Below, piece by piece: positions 34,291-44,632 of a stretch of 64,000 bases of DNA. The stretch spans positions 4,368,501-4,432,500 of the forward strand of contig NZ_LT629762.1 of the NCBI RefSeq assembly GCF_900105155.1, given 5' to 3'. Position numbers and translations under genes: made by a program. Each line of letters opens with the position of its first letter. Within the stretch, counting starts at the first letter, position 1. Source of the DNA: Pseudomonas prosekii. GTDB taxonomy: Bacteria; Pseudomonadota; Gammaproteobacteria; Pseudomonadales; Pseudomonadaceae. The notes below the pieces were generated by a model, which was given only the letters and a program-made list of their open reading frames with translations, was not told the DNA's origin and ran no database searches.

Positions 34291-36180
34291 CTAAATGCGG
34301 AAACTGCCCACCAACTGCTTCAACCGCGCCGCCTGCTGCTCCAGATCGGAACACGCGCGCAATGTCGATTGCAGGTTTTCCACGCCTTCCTGGTTCAGCG
34401 TGTTGATCTCGGTAATGTCGACGTTGATCGACTCCACCACGGCCGTCTGCTCCTCGGTCGCAGTGGCCACCGACTGGTTCATCCCGTCGATCTCGCCGAT
34501 GCGCATCGTCACGCTGTTCAGGCGTTCGCCGGCCAGGTTGGCGATTTCTACGCTGTCCTGACTGTGGCGCTGGCTCTCGCTCATGGTGCTGACGGATTCG
34601 CGGGCGCCGACTTGCAGCTCCTCGATCATTGTCTGCACTTGTTGCGCCGATTCCTGCGTGCGGTGCGCGAGGTTGCGCACCTCGTCGGCGACCACCGCAA
34701 AGCCGCGACCCGCTTCACCGGCGCGCGCCGCTTCAATCGCGGCGTTGAGCGCCAGCAGGTTGGTTTGCTGGGAAATGCTGGTGATCACTTCGAGAATCTG
34801 CCCGATGTTCACGGTTTTGCTGTTCAGCGACTCGATATTGCTGCTCGACGCGCTGAGCATGCTCGATAGCTGATTCATCGCTTTGATACTGCGATCGACC
34901 ACTTGCTGGCCATCTTCGGCGAGGCTGCGGGCATCGCTGGCCTGATTCGACGCTTGTGCGGCATTGCGCGCGATTTCCTGCGCAGCAGCGCCGAGCTGGT
35001 TGATCGCGGCGGCCACGCTGTTGGTGCGCGAGGCTTGCTGGTCGGAGTTGAACATCGACGAGTTCGACGCCGCCACCACCCGCAAGGCAACTTCGTTGAC
35101 CTGGCCGGTGGCCGAAGACACTTCGCGGATCGACGTGTGAATGCGCTCGACAAAACGGTTGAACGCGGTGCCGAGGATGCCGAATTCGTCCTGGTTCTGG
35201 ATGGTCAGGCGCTTGGTCAAATCGCCTTCACCGTCGGCAATGTCCTGCATCGCGCGGGTCATCACGTGCAACGGCTGGATCAGAATGCGGATCAGCATGC
35301 TGAGCAGGGCGATGATGATGGCCACGGCAATCACCGTCGCAATCACCGCCGAGGTGCGGAATTCGCTGAGCATGGCAAAGGCTTTGTCCTTGTCCACCGA
35401 CAGGCCGATGTACCAGTTGACCGAGGGCAAACCCTTGATCGGCGTGAACGTGACGATGCGCGTCTTGCCGTCGACTTCGACTTCGCTGAAGTCGCTGCTG
35501 ATCCGTGGCGTGTCTTGCGGGTAAGCCTCGCTGAGGGATTTCATCACCAAGGCTTTGTCCGGGTGCACCAGAATCTTGCCGTCGGCGCTGACCAGGAACG
35601 CGTAACCCATGCCGTCGAAGTCGCGGGCGCTGAGGGTGTCGATCAGCGTTTGCAGGCTCAAGTCGCCACCGACCACGCCGACACTTTGCCCGGCTTTCTT
35701 CGAGGCAGTGGCGATGGAAATGATGGTTTGGCCGGTCGCGGCATCGATGTACGGTTCGGTCAGGGTCGGCGTGCTGCTGCTTTCCGCGCCTTTGTACCAA
35801 GGGCGAACGCGCGGGTCGAAGCCGTCAGGCATTTTCGCGTCGGGGCGAATGGTGAAGTGCCCGGTGGCGTCGCCAAGGTAGGACGCCATGAACGTCGACG
35901 TCAGCGCTTTCTGCTCCAGCAGGCTGGAAACAGTGGCCTGCTCGGGGTTGATTGCGATGTTCTGCGCGAGGTTGTCGATCAGCAGAATGCGCCCGCTCAG
36001 CCATGTCTGGATGTTGCTGGCAGTGACTTCGCCCATCTCGGTGAGGTAGTTGTCGAGGTCTTCGCGAATCGCGTTGCGTTGCAGATAATCGTTGTACAGC
36101 GTGAACGAAGCAAACGCGGCAATCACGACCAGTGCGGCCGCAAGCAGGATCTTATGGCTGAAACGCAGATTTTTGTTCAT
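34291..36180 (-). CDS. Methyl-accepting chemotaxis protein, dCache_1 amino-acid receptor (PctA/CtaA type)
   Basis: A 629-residue transmembrane chemoreceptor. An N-terminal membrane segment ([19 protein letters not shown]) is followed by a periplasmic dCache_1 domain, then a second membrane segment near residue 285 ([20 protein letters not shown]), a HAMP domain, and the signalling hairpin [20 protein letters not shown] near residue 470. The ligand pocket shows [18 protein letters not shown] and VGGDLSL, which match the amino-acid recognition pattern (R-x-W-Y, Y, D) of PctA/B/C-type receptors. In P. aeruginosa pctA/pctB lie close to purU, which agrees with this locus (from memory). Expected role: attraction to amino acids. 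There is no C-terminal CheR-tether pentapeptide. Confidence 0.92.
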   Translation of the reverse strand: MNKNLRFSHKILLAAALVVIAAFASFTLYNDYLQRNAIREDLDNYLTEMGEVTASNIQTWLSGRILLIDNLAQNIAINPEQATVSSLLEQKALTSTFMASYLGDATGHFTIRPDAKMPDGFDPRVRPWYKGAESSSTPTLTEPYIDAATGQTIISIATASKKAGQSVGVVGGDLSLQTLIDTLSARDFDGMGYAFLVSADGKILVHPDKALVMKSLSEAYPQDTPRISSDFSEVEVDGKTRIVTFTPIKGLPSVNWYIGLSVDKDKAFAMLSEFRTSAVIATVIAVAIIIALLSMLIRILIQPLHVMTRAMQDIADGEGDLTKRLTIQNQDEFGILGTAFNRFVERIHTSIREVSSATGQVNEVALRVVAASNSSMFNSDQQASRTNSVAAAINQLGAAAQEIARNAAQASNQASDARSLAEDGQQVVDRSIKAMNQLSSMLSASSSNIESLNSKTVNIGQILEVITSISQQTNLLALNAAIEAARAGEAGRGFAVVADEVRNLAHRTQESAQQVQTMIEELQVGARESVSTMSESQRHSQDSVEIANLAGERLNSVTMRIGEIDGMNQSVATATEEQTAVVESINVDITEINTLNQEGVENLQSTLRACSDLEQQAARLKQLVGSFRI

Positions 36181-36365
36181 GGCTTGGGGTGTCCGCTAAG
36201 GTCTTAATGTCCAGGTCGTGCTTTTATAAGCACGGGCAAATCGGGCTGCGTGAAATCAAGCTGATATTCCGTCTCTCCTTAGGGAATTACCGAGGCTCTC
36301 TTCAGTCTGGTTCTCGCCATTATTTATCGGCCGTCAACGATCAAAGATTAACCATGGGTGACAAA

Positions 36366-37847
36366 ATGCCTGACTCCTCGAAACTCGTTATCGGCGCCGA
36401 CCTTGCAGGGCAGCCGATTGCCCAGGCCATGCGCCTGGCCAATCGTCATGGTCTGGTCGCAGGCGCCACCGGCACCGGCAAAACCGTCACCTTGCAACGT
36501 CTGGCCGAAGCCTTCAGCGATGCCGGCGTAGCGGTGTTCGCCGCCGACATCAAGGGCGACTTGTGCGGACTCGGCGCCGCCGGCGACCCGCAAGGCAAAG
36601 TCGCCGAGCGCATTGCCGGGATGCCGTGGCTCAATTACACGCCGCAGGCTTATCCCGTGACCTTGTGGGACATTCACGGCGAGTCCGGTCATCCACTGCG
36701 CACAACCTTGAGTGAAATGGGCCCGCTGCTGATCGGCGCGTTGCTCGAACTCACCGACAGCCAGCAATCGGCGCTGTATGCCGCGTTCAAGGTCGCCGAC
36801 CGTGAAGGCCTGTTGCTGCTCGATCTGAAAGATTTGAAAGCGCTGCTCAATCACCTGCGTGACAACCCGCAATTGCTCGGCGATGACGCGGCGCTGATGA
36901 CCACCGGTTCCAGCCAGGCGCTGTTGCGACGCCTGGCCATCCTCGAACAGCAGGGCGCCGAAGCCTTGTTCGGCGAGCCGGCGCTGCAACTCGAAGACAT
37001 CCTGCAACCGGCGGCCGATGGTCGCGGGCGCATTCACTTGCTCGATGCCAGCCGTCTGGTCCACCAAGCGCCGAAGGTTTACGCGACGTTTCTGTTGTGG
37101 CTGTTGGCGGAACTGTTCGAGCAACTGCCGGAACGTGGCGACGCCGACAAACCGTTGCTGGCGCTGTTTTTCGATGAGGCGCATTTGCTCTTTGCCGACA
37201 CGCCGAAAGCCTTGCAGGAGCGACTTGAGCAAGTGGTGCGGCTGATTCGCTCGAAAGGCGTTGGCGTGTATTTCGTCACGCAATCGCCGGGCGACTTGCC
37301 GGATGACGTGCTGGCGCAGTTGGGTCTGCGGGTTCAGCACGGTTTGCGCGCGTTTACCGCCAAGGAGCAGAAATCCCTGCGGGCGGTGGCGGACGGTTTC
37401 CGGCCGAATCCGGCGTTCGACGCCTTGTCGGTGTTGACCGAACTGGGGATCGGCGAGGCGCTGGTCGGCACCTTGCAGGATAAAGGCACGCCGGAGATGG
37501 TCCAGCGCGTATTGGTCGCGCCGCCGCAGTCGCGGATCGGGCCGTTGACGGCCACCGAGCGCACGATGCTGATCGCCGGGTCGCCGTTCAAGGGCCGTTA
37601 CGACAAGCCCGTCGACCGCGAATCGGCGTATGAAGTGTTGATGGGGCGCAAGGGGCTGGCGCCTGAGGCTGAACCGGATAAACCTGCTGCCGAGGAGCCG
37701 AGCTTCACCGACAAGGCCGGGGAGTTCCTGGGCACAGCGGCGGGGCAGGCGTTGAAATCGGCGATGCGCCAGGCGGCTAATCAGATTGGTCGGCAACTGG
37801 TGCGCGGGTTGATGGGCTCTTTGCTCGGTGGCAGCAAACGCCGTTGA
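36366..37847 (+). CDS. HerA-like helicase/ATPase (DUF853, YjgR type)
   Basis: A 493-residue P-loop NTPase of the HerA/FtsK superfamily. Walker A is VAGATGTGKTVTLQRLAEAF near residue 35; Walker B is LALFFDEAHLLF near residue 265; a C-terminal low-complexity helical tail ends in basic KRR. The DUF853 family is widespread; its cellular role is not settled and no nuclease partner (NurA-like) lies next to it. I chose ATG 36366 (GGGTGA just upstream) over ATG 36354; both give the same protein apart from four residues. The longer form from 36189 has no family sequence. Confidence 0.88.
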   Translation: MPDSSKLVIGADLAGQPIAQAMRLANRHGLVAGATGTGKTVTLQRLAEAFSDAGVAVFAADIKGDLCGLGAAGDPQGKVAERIAGMPWLNYTPQAYPVTLWDIHGESGHPLRTTLSEMGPLLIGALLELTDSQQSALYAAFKVADREGLLLLDLKDLKALLNHLRDNPQLLGDDAALMTTGSSQALLRRLAILEQQGAEALFGEPALQLEDILQPAADGRGRIHLLDASRLVHQAPKVYATFLLWLLAELFEQLPERGDADKPLLALFFDEAHLLFADTPKALQERLEQVVRLIRSKGVGVYFVTQSPGDLPDDVLAQLGLRVQHGLRAFTAKEQKSLRAVADGFRPNPAFDALSVLTELGIGEALVGTLQDKGTPEMVQRVLVAPPQSRIGPLTATERTMLIAGSPFKGRYDKPVDRESAYEVLMGRKGLAPEAEPDKPAAEEPSFTDKAGEFLGTAAGQALKSAMRQAANQIGRQLVRGLMGSLLGGSKRR

Positions 37848-37869
37848 ATAGCTGAATGGCCATAATCAA

Positions 37870-37943
37870 TGTAGGAGCGAGGCTCGCCCGCGAAGCTTTT
37901 GGCGTCCTCAAGGACCTCTTCGCGGGCAAGCCTCGCTCCTACA
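37870..37943. repeat. REP inverted pair (GGCTTGCCCGCGAA type)
   Basis: Arms at 37870-37895 and 37918-37943 pair with a single mismatch (GGCTCGCCCG versus GGCTTGCCCG complement). It lies between the convergent HerA-like and DciA genes. Confidence 0.9.
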
Positions 37944-37952
37944 GGATGTGTG

Positions 37953-38408
37953 TCAATCCTTGGGTTTGGCGTGCGCCGCCAGGCGCTCCAGCGCTGCCCG
38001 CAAATTCGGATCGCTGATCCCGTCGGCCGTCGCCTGAATGGTCGCACCCGCATCGCTGGATAAACTGATGGTATGCCCCGCCGCGCCTTGCTGCACGGTC
38101 GGCGGCTGAACCTTGAACAGAATCCGCGTCAGGCTGGCGAACTCATCAAACAACTGCAATTGCCGTTGCAGGCGTTTTTGCTGGTAACGCAAGCGCGTCG
38201 CCCAGTGACCGTCGGTGACAATCAACAGCAAACTGCCTTCGCGCCACGACGCCACATGGCAATGCTCGCGTGCGGCAGGCTGCAACTGGCTTTCCACCAG
38301 ACGTTGTAAATGACCCAGGCGTTGAGCGTGGCCGAAGATGGCTTTCAGCGGTTTGGCTTCGCGAAGCAGAACGGCGGGTGCTCTGGCCGTGAGGGGGCGA
38401 AATGCCAT
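37953..38408 (-). CDS. dciA: DUF721/DciA family protein (replicative helicase loader)
   Basis: 151 residues. The N-terminal half carries the DUF721 (DciA) domain: RLGHLQRLVESQLQPAAREH, then HVASWREGSLLLIVTDGHWA and TRLRYQQKRLQRQLQ, a KH-like fold. DciA is the ancestral loader that supports DnaB helicase in bacteria lacking DnaC. The C-terminal part is acidic and probably disordered. The ATG at 38408 begins the domain; an upstream ATG at 38495 adds a hydrophobic leader that is not family-like. The position before secA is the usual one in Pseudomonas. Confidence 0.82.
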   Translation of the reverse strand: MAFRPLTARAPAVLLREAKPLKAIFGHAQRLGHLQRLVESQLQPAAREHCHVASWREGSLLLIVTDGHWATRLRYQQKRLQRQLQLFDEFASLTRILFKVQPPTVQQGAAGHTISLSSDAGATIQATADGISDPNLRAALERLAAHAKPKD

Positions 38409-38715
38409 GATCAGACACCTGAAGTAACAGAGCGGCCATGGTAGCAGAAAGCATTCGATCAGCCTGACCCATTGCTTTGCGCGCGCTTTACCCATTAAAT
38501 CAACAAGTAACTTCTGCCGTGAATGGCTTGAAGTTCAGCAAAAAGCCCTTATTTTAAGTGAGCCCCGTAACAGCGCAGTGCATGCATCGTGGAACAACGC
38601 CACTTTCCTCACCTTCGTTTCCGGGTAGAATGCTCGTTCGCATGCGGCCATGAGGGCTGCTCGGGCGACTCACGGGGCCGCCCTCCATCCCTTTAGTGTG
38701 GAAGATCCTGCCGAT
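38409..38715. other. Divergent intergenic region dciA-secA
   Basis: No gene seen. A possible sigma-70 promoter towards secA is TTGAAG (38528-38533), 16 bp, TATTTT (38550-38555); another -10-like TAGAAT is at 38626-38631. The secA Shine-Dalgarno is weak (GGAAGATCC). Confidence 0.45.
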
Positions 38716-41451
38716 ATGTTTGCGCCTTTGTTAAAGAAACTTTTTGGAAGCAAGAACGAGCGTGAAGTCAAACGCATGCTCAAGACGGTGCAACTCGTCA
38801 ATGCCTTCGAAGAGCAAATGGTGGCCCTTTCGGACGATCAGTTGCGTGCCAAGACAGATGAGTTCAAGGCCCGCATCGCCAAAGGGGAAACCCTCGACAA
38901 GCTGTTGCCAGAAGCCTTTGCGGTCGCCCGTGAAGCCGGTAAACGTGTCATGGGTATGCGTCACTTTGACGTCCAGTTGATCGGCGGCATGACCTTGCAT
39001 GAAGGCATGATCGCGGAAATGCGTACCGGTGAAGGCAAGACCCTGGTGGCAACACTGGGTGTTTACCTCAACGCGCTGTCCGGCAAGGGCGTTCACGTAG
39101 TAACCGTGAACGACTACCTGGCTCGTCGTGACGCCAACTGGATGCGTCCGCTCTACGAATTCCTCGGTCTGTCGGTCGGTGTGGTCACGCCATTCCAGCC
39201 GCCGGAAGAGAAGCGCCTGGCTTACGCCGCGGACATCACCTACGGCACCAACAACGAATTCGGTTTCGACTACCTGCGCGACAACATGGCGTTCAGCATG
39301 GAAGAAAAATTCCAGCGCGAACTCAATTTCGCCGTGATCGACGAAGTCGACTCGATTCTCATCGACGAAGCCCGTACGCCGCTGATCATCTCCGGCCAGG
39401 CCGAAGACAGCTCCAAGATGTACGTCGAGATCAACAAACTGATCCCGCAACTGGAACTGCACGTCGAAGAAGTTGAAGGCGAAGTCACCAAGGCTGGCCA
39501 CTACACCGTTGACGAGAAGACCCGTCAGGTCGAACTCAACGAAGCCGGTCACCAGTTCATCGAAGACATGCTCACCCGCGTCGGCATGCTTGCCGAAGGC
39601 GAGAGCCTGTACTCGGCGCATAACCTTGGCCTGCTGACTCACGTGTATGCCGGTCTGCGTGCGCACAAACTGTTCCATCGCAACATCGAATACATCGTGC
39701 AGGACGGTCAGGTTGTCCTGGTCGACGAACACACCGGCCGTACCATGCCGGGTCGTCGTCTGTCCGAAGGCCTGCACCAGGCCATCGAAGCCAAGGAAAA
39801 CCTGAACATTCAGGCCGAAAGCCAGACCTTGGCGTCGACCACGTTCCAGAACTACTTCCGTCTGTACAACAAGCTGTCCGGCATGACCGGTACTGCCGAC
39901 ACCGAAGCGTTCGAATTCCACCAGATCTACGGTCTGTCGGTGATGGTTATCCCGCCGAACAAGCCGCTGGCGCGTAAAGACTACAACGACCTGGTGTTCC
40001 TCACCGCCGACGAGAAGTACGCGGCGATTGTTGCCGACATCAAGGAATGCATGACCCAGGGCCGTCCGGTGCTGGTGGGTACTGCAACCATCGAAACGTC
40101 GGAACACATGTCGCGCCTGCTTGAGAAAGAAGGCATCGAACACAAGGTTCTGAACGCCAAGTTCCACGAAAAAGAAGCCGAAATCATTGCCCAGGCCGGT
40201 CGCCCAGGCGCATTGACCATCGCCACCAACATGGCTGGTCGCGGTACCGACATTCTGTTGGGCGGTAACTGGGAAGTGGAAGTGGCTTCGCTCGAAGACC
40301 CGACCCCTGAGCAGATTGCCCAGATCAAGGCCGATTGGCAGAAGCGTCACCAGCAAGTGCTGGAATCCGGCGGTCTGCAGGTAATCGCTTCCGAGCGTCA
40401 CGAATCGCGCCGTATCGACAACCAGTTGCGTGGTCGTGCCGGTCGTCAGGGTGACGCCGGTTCCAGCCGCTTCTACCTGTCGCTGGAAGACAGCCTGATG
40501 CGCATCTTCGCCTCTGATCGGGTGAAGAACTTCATGAAGGCCCTGGGCATGCAGTCCGGTGAAGCGATCGAGCACCGCATGGTGACCAACGCCATCGAAA
40601 AGGCTCAGCGCAAGGTTGAAGGTCGCAACTTCGACATTCGTAAACAACTGCTCGAGTTCGATGACGTCAACAACGAACAACGTAAAGTGATTTATCACAT
40701 GCGTAACAGTTTGTTGGCCGCTGACAACATTGGCGAAACCATCGCCGATTTCCGTCAGGACGTGCTCAACGCAACGGTCAGCGCGCACATTCCACCGCAA
40801 TCGCTGCCAGAGCAGTGGGACGTGGCCGGTCTGGAAGCCGCGTTGCAGAGCGACTTCGGCGTGGCGTTGCCGATCCAGCAATGGCTCGACGAAGACGATC
40901 ACCTGTACGAAGAAACCCTGCGCGAGAAGCTCATGACCGAGCTGCTGGCGGCGTACAACGAGAAAGAAGAAGCGGCAAGCGCCGAAGCGCTGCGCACCTT
41001 CGAGAAGCAAATCGTCCTGCGCGTTCTTGATGATCTGTGGAAAGACCACCTGTCGACCATGGATCACCTGCGTCACGGCATCCACTTGCGTGGTTATGCG
41101 CAGAAGAACCCGAAGCAAGAGTACAAGCGCGAGTCGTACACGCTGTTCTCCGAGTTGCTGGATTCGATCAAGCGCGACTCGATCCGTGTGTTGTCGCACG
41201 TTCAGGTGCGCCGCGAAGATCCGGAAGCCGAAGAGCAACGTCTGCGTGAAGAAGCCGAGGCACTGGCGGCGCGCATGCAATTCCAGCACGACGAACCGCC
41301 GGGTCTCGAGCAACCGGAACTGCTCGGTGAAGAGGTCGATGTCGCACTCGCGACCGCGCCGGTGCGCAACGATCAGAAGCTGGGCCGTAACGAACTGTGC
41401 TACTGCGGTTCGGGCAAGAAATTCAAGCATTGCCACGGGCAGATCCAGTAA
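38716..41451 (+). CDS. secA: Protein translocase ATPase SecA
   Basis: The motor of Sec-dependent export. 911 residues, the full family size. Seen: N-terminal [17 protein letters not shown], Walker [21 protein letters not shown] near residue 102, Walker B with [20 protein letters not shown] near residue 207, [18 protein letters not shown] near 505, the arginine-finger region [20 protein letters not shown], and the C-terminal zinc-binding SecB site [14 protein letters not shown]. The ATG at 38716 is the conserved start. Followed by a terminator, then argJ. Confidence 0.98.
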   Translation: MFAPLLKKLFGSKNEREVKRMLKTVQLVNAFEEQMVALSDDQLRAKTDEFKARIAKGETLDKLLPEAFAVAREAGKRVMGMRHFDVQLIGGMTLHEGMIAEMRTGEGKTLVATLGVYLNALSGKGVHVVTVNDYLARRDANWMRPLYEFLGLSVGVVTPFQPPEEKRLAYAADITYGTNNEFGFDYLRDNMAFSMEEKFQRELNFAVIDEVDSILIDEARTPLIISGQAEDSSKMYVEINKLIPQLELHVEEVEGEVTKAGHYTVDEKTRQVELNEAGHQFIEDMLTRVGMLAEGESLYSAHNLGLLTHVYAGLRAHKLFHRNIEYIVQDGQVVLVDEHTGRTMPGRRLSEGLHQAIEAKENLNIQAESQTLASTTFQNYFRLYNKLSGMTGTADTEAFEFHQIYGLSVMVIPPNKPLARKDYNDLVFLTADEKYAAIVADIKECMTQGRPVLVGTATIETSEHMSRLLEKEGIEHKVLNAKFHEKEAEIIAQAGRPGALTIATNMAGRGTDILLGGNWEVEVASLEDPTPEQIAQIKADWQKRHQQVLESGGLQVIASERHESRRIDNQLRGRAGRQGDAGSSRFYLSLEDSLMRIFASDRVKNFMKALGMQSGEAIEHRMVTNAIEKAQRKVEGRNFDIRKQLLEFDDVNNEQRKVIYHMRNSLLAADNIGETIADFRQDVLNATVSAHIPPQSLPEQWDVAGLEAALQSDFGVALPIQQWLDEDDHLYEETLREKLMTELLAAYNEKEEAASAEALRTFEKQIVLRVLDDLWKDHLSTMDHLRHGIHLRGYAQKNPKQEYKRESYTLFSELLDSIKRDSIRVLSHVQVRREDPEAEEQRLREEAEALAARMQFQHDEPPGLEQPELLGEEVDVALATAPVRNDQKLGRNELCYCGSGKKFKHCHGQIQ

Positions 41452-41478
41452 AACCCGTTTCAATCGCTGAAATACCCG

Positions 41479-41510
41479 CGCCGCGACCGGCATCAGCCGT
41501 CGCGGCGTTT
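41479..41510 (+). terminator. Rho-independent terminator after secA
   Basis: CGCCGCGAC / GTCGCGGCG with an 11-nt loop, followed by TTTTGCC. Confidence 0.75.
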
Positions 41511-41571
41511 TGCCATTTGAACGCCGACGCTGCGGCGCCGGTGCTGACATCATTTATTAAGGAGCGCATTC

Positions 41572-42789
41572 ATGGCTGTTGGTCTTGGTCCTTTGCCAAC
41601 GTTGCACCCGGTTGCCGGTTTTGAACTCGGTATCGCCTCGGCCGGCATCAAGCGCCCTGGGCGCAAGGATGTCGTGGTCATGCGCTGCGCCGAAGGTTCG
41701 ACCGTTGCGGGCGTGTTCACCCTGAACGCGTTTTGCGCCGCGCCAGTGATTTTGGCCAAGCAACGCGTGCAAGGTCCGGTGCGTTACCTGCTGACCAACA
41801 CCGGCAATGCCAACGCTGGCACCGGCGAACCTGGCCTCGCCGCCGCCGCACGCACCTGCGCGAAACTGGCTGAACTGACTGGCGTCGACGCCAGCCTGGT
41901 GCTGCCGTATTCCACCGGCGTCATCGGCGAGCCACTGCCGGTCGAGAAAATCGAAGGCGCACTGCAAGCCGCGCTTGATGATCTGTCGGTAGACAATTGG
42001 GCCGCCGCCGCCACCGGCATCATGACCACCGACACCTTGCCGAAGGGCGCCAGCCGCCAGTTCGAACATGACGGCGTGACCATCACCGTCACCGGCATCA
42101 GCAAGGGCGCGGGGATGATCCGCCCGAACATGGCAACCATGCTCGGCTACATCGCCACTGACGCCAAAGTCTCCCGTGATGTGCTGCAAAACCTGATGCT
42201 GGACGGCGCCAACAAGTCGTTCAACCGCATCACCATCGACGGCGATACCTCGACCAACGACTGCTGCATGCTGATCGCCACCGGTCAGGCTGCGCTGCCG
42301 GAAATCACTGCGGCCAGCGGCGAACTGTTCGCCAAGCTCAAACAAGCGGTTTTCGAAGTGTGCATGGACGTGGCCCAGGCCATCGTGCGTGATGGCGAAG
42401 GCGCGACCAAGTTTGTCACCGTCGAAGTCAATGGCGGCGGCAATCACCAGGAATGTCTCGACGTCGGTTACACCGTGGCGCACTCGCCGCTGATCAAAAC
42501 CGCGCTGTTCGCCTCCGATCCGAACTGGGGGCGCATCCTCGCCGCCGTCGGCCGTGCCGGTGTGCCGAACCTCGACGTGAGCAAGATCGATGTGTTCCTC
42601 GGTGACGTGTGCATTGCCAGCCGTGGCGCGCGCGCCGAGACCTACACCGAGGCCCAGGGCTCGGCGGTGATGCAACAGGAGGAAATCACCATTCGGATCG
42701 AGTTGGGTCGCGGCGATTGCAGCGAAACCATCTGGACCACCGACCTGTCCCACGAGTACGTGAAGATCAACGCCGAGTACCGGACGTAA
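41572..42789 (+). CDS. argJ: Bifunctional glutamate N-acetyltransferase/ornithine acetyltransferase
   Basis: Recycles acetyl groups in arginine biosynthesis by moving them from N-acetylornithine to glutamate. 405 residues. The self-cleaving Thr is seen in [17 protein letters not shown] near residue 190, where the chain splits into alpha and beta subunits before Thr. Flanking motifs: [40 protein letters not shown]. The Shine-Dalgarno is AAGGAG at 41559. The chain length and the cleavage site are normal. Confidence 0.97.
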   Translation: MAVGLGPLPTLHPVAGFELGIASAGIKRPGRKDVVVMRCAEGSTVAGVFTLNAFCAAPVILAKQRVQGPVRYLLTNTGNANAGTGEPGLAAAARTCAKLAELTGVDASLVLPYSTGVIGEPLPVEKIEGALQAALDDLSVDNWAAAATGIMTTDTLPKGASRQFEHDGVTITVTGISKGAGMIRPNMATMLGYIATDAKVSRDVLQNLMLDGANKSFNRITIDGDTSTNDCCMLIATGQAALPEITAASGELFAKLKQAVFEVCMDVAQAIVRDGEGATKFVTVEVNGGGNHQECLDVGYTVAHSPLIKTALFASDPNWGRILAAVGRAGVPNLDVSKIDVFLGDVCIASRGARAETYTEAQGSAVMQQEEITIRIELGRGDCSETIWTTDLSHEYVKINAEYRT

Positions 42790-42804
42790 GACCGCGGCGC
42801 CTCA

Positions 42805-42870
42805 TTCGCGGGCAAGCCTCGCTCCTACAGGTAGGACATCGCTCTTGTAGGAGCGAGGCTTGCCCGCGAA
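42805..42870. repeat. REP inverted pair (GGCTTGCCCGCGAA type)
   Basis: Perfect 25-bp arms at 42805-42829 and 42846-42870 with a 16-bp spacer, between argJ and the glutathione transferase gene. Confidence 0.92.
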
Positions 42871-42930
42871 GAGGCCCGACCAGACGCCAAAGATTCCGGC
42901 CCTGAATTCCTCAACAAAAAGGTCCCGAAC

Positions 42931-43563
42931 ATGAGCCTGCACCTGATCATCGGCGACAAACTCTATTCCTCCTGGTCCCTGCGCGGTGCCCTGGCGCTCG
43001 ACCTGACCGGCGCTGCGTACACCGAAGAACTGATCAAACTCAATCAGCCCGACACCCGCGAGCGTGTGCTCAAGCATTCGCCGACCGGCAAAGTGCCGCT
43101 GCTGAAAACCGCGCACGGCGTGATCGCCGATTCGCTGGCCATCGCCGAATACCTCGCTGAACAATTCCCCGAGGCCAACCTCTGGCCCAAAGACACCGCC
43201 GCCCGCGCCCAGGCCCGTTCGGCCTGTGCGCAAATGCACAGTGGATTTTTTGCGATGCGCAGCAACATGCCGTTCGACTTGAGCCGCGACCAGGCACTGC
43301 CATCGACGCCGCCAGAGGTTGCAGCGGAAATCCAGCGCATGCTCGCGCTGTGGGCAGAATGCCGCGCGGTGGCGAGTGAAACCGGGCCGTTCCTGTTTGG
43401 CCCTGCCTCGCTGGCCGATGCGTTTTTCGCGCCGATTGCCGTGCGTCTGCGCACTTACCGGGTGAAGTTGCCGGCGGCGGACGAGGCTTATGTTGAAACC
43501 ATTTACCAATGGCCGTTTTTCAAGGCCTGGCAGAAAGCCGGTCTTGCGGAGGTAACGCAGTGA
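42931..43563 (+). CDS. Glutathione S-transferase family protein
   Basis: 210 residues with the two-domain GST pattern: N-terminal thioredoxin fold (LHLIIGDKLYSSWSLRGALA, with Ser as the likely catalytic or glutathione-binding residue; TGKVPLLK with the cis-Pro; IADSLAIAEYLAEQFPE) and an all-helical C-terminal domain. It acts in conjugation or detoxification in the cytoplasm; the substrate is unknown. Its last bases (GTGA) also start the Nudix-ThiE gene, so the two are co-translated, an arrangement shared with other Pseudomonas. Confidence 0.88.
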   Translation: MSLHLIIGDKLYSSWSLRGALALDLTGAAYTEELIKLNQPDTRERVLKHSPTGKVPLLKTAHGVIADSLAIAEYLAEQFPEANLWPKDTAARAQARSACAQMHSGFFAMRSNMPFDLSRDQALPSTPPEVAAEIQRMLALWAECRAVASETGPFLFGPASLADAFFAPIAVRLRTYRVKLPAADEAYVETIYQWPFFKAWQKAGLAEVTQ

Positions 43564-44510
43564 AACGAGTTCACGTCGCCGCCGCCGTCATCCGTGACAG
43601 CGCTGGCAAGATTTTGATTGCACGCCGTGCCGATACTCAGCATCAGGGCGGTTTGTGGGAATTCCCCGGTGGCAAAGTCGAGGCTGACGAGTCGGTCGAA
43701 ACCGCTCTGGCCCGCGAGCTGCAGGAAGAGTTGGGCATTGTCGTCAGCGCCGCGCGACCGCTGATCAAGGTTCAACACGACTACCCGGACAAGCAGGTGT
43801 TGCTGGATGTGTGGGAAGTCTCGGCGTTTAGCGGTGAGCCGCATGGCGTCGAAGGTCAGCCGTTGGAGTGGGTCGCCCAGCGCGATTTGCTCAACTACGA
43901 ATTTCCTGCGGCCAACCAGCCGATCGTCGCCGCGGCGCGGTTGCCGGCCGAGTACCTGATTACCCCGGAAGACCTGGAAACCCCGGCACTTCTGCGCGGC
44001 ATCCAGAAAGCCATTGCCAGCGGCATCAAGCTGATTCAGCTGCGCGCGCCGAACGGCTACGACCCGAAATATCGCGATTTGGCGGTGGACGCGGCGGGGC
44101 TGTGTGCCGGCAAAGCGCAGTTGATGATCAAGGGACCGTTCGAATGGCTGGGCGATTTCCCGTCCGCCGGTTGGCACATCACCGCCGCGCAATTGCGCAA
44201 ATATGCGCAGAAGGGCCGCCCGCTGCCGGCGTCGCGCTGGTTGGCGGCGTCCTGCCATGACGCAGAAGAACTGGCGCTGGCCGAGCAAATGGGCGTGGAC
44301 TTCGTGACATTGTCGCCGGTGCAACCGACCCAGACTCACCCGGATGCGCAGCCGTTGGGTTGGGAGCAGGCTGCAAGCCTGATCGCCGGTTTCAGCAAAC
44401 CGGTGTTCTTGTTGGGTGGCGTTGGCCCGGCGGACCGGCAGAAGGCTTGGGAAGCAGGGGCGCAGGGTGTGGCGGGGATTCGCGCGTTCTGGCCTGATTC
44501 TTTGGTCTAG
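43560..44510 (+). CDS. mutT: Nudix hydrolase-thiamine phosphate synthase-like fusion (MutT type)
   Basis: A 316-residue two-domain protein. The N-terminal Nudix domain (residues 1-130) carries the complete Nudix box GGKVEADESVETALARELQE then ELGI, typical of 8-oxo-dGTP pyrophosphatase MutT that clears oxidised nucleotides. The C-terminal 180 residues resemble thiamine phosphate synthase (ThiE): GIKLIQLRAPNGYDP, VDFVTLSPVQPTQTHP, VFLLGGVGPADRQKA. The ThiE part probably does not make thiamine phosphate, since such fused copies are conserved alongside a normal thiE. The GTG start at 43560 has GGAGG at 8-nt spacing and overlaps the GST stop. Confidence 0.9.
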   Translation: MKRVHVAAAVIRDSAGKILIARRADTQHQGGLWEFPGGKVEADESVETALARELQEELGIVVSAARPLIKVQHDYPDKQVLLDVWEVSAFSGEPHGVEGQPLEWVAQRDLLNYEFPAANQPIVAAARLPAEYLITPEDLETPALLRGIQKAIASGIKLIQLRAPNGYDPKYRDLAVDAAGLCAGKAQLMIKGPFEWLGDFPSAGWHITAAQLRKYAQKGRPLPASRWLAASCHDAEELALAEQMGVDFVTLSPVQPTQTHPDAQPLGWEQAASLIAGFSKPVFLLGGVGPADRQKAWEAGAQGVAGIRAFWPDSLV

Positions 44511-44520
44511 CGGCTGGCCT

Positions 44521-44613
44521 CTTCGCGGGCAATCCTCGCTCCTACAGGATTTGTGTCTTTCACAACATCCGCGAACAACATAAACCGTGTAGGAGCGAGG
44601 CTTGCCCGCGAAG
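44521..44613. repeat. REP inverted pair with longer spacer
   Basis: Arms CTTCGCGGGCAATCCTCGCT... (44521-44547) and TGTAGGAGCGAGGCTTGCCC... (44588-44613) with a 40-bp spacer and one mismatch. It separates the convergent Nudix and adenosyltransferase genes. Confidence 0.88.
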
Positions 44614-44632
44614 GCGTCCTCGAAGGCGCCGA

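Noticed and set aside
36348..37796. 482-codon minus-strand frame opposite the HerA-like ATPase gene
   Set aside because: Shadow frame; the plus strand carries intact Walker motifs.
38731..41553. 940-codon open frame on the minus strand opposite secA
   Set aside because: It mirrors the secA coding frame in high-GC DNA, has no family features and no ribosome site; secA is certain.
34196..44613. CRISPR array suggested by repeated palindromic elements
   Set aside because: The repeats are dispersed REP pairs between genes, not regularly spaced; no cas gene is present.
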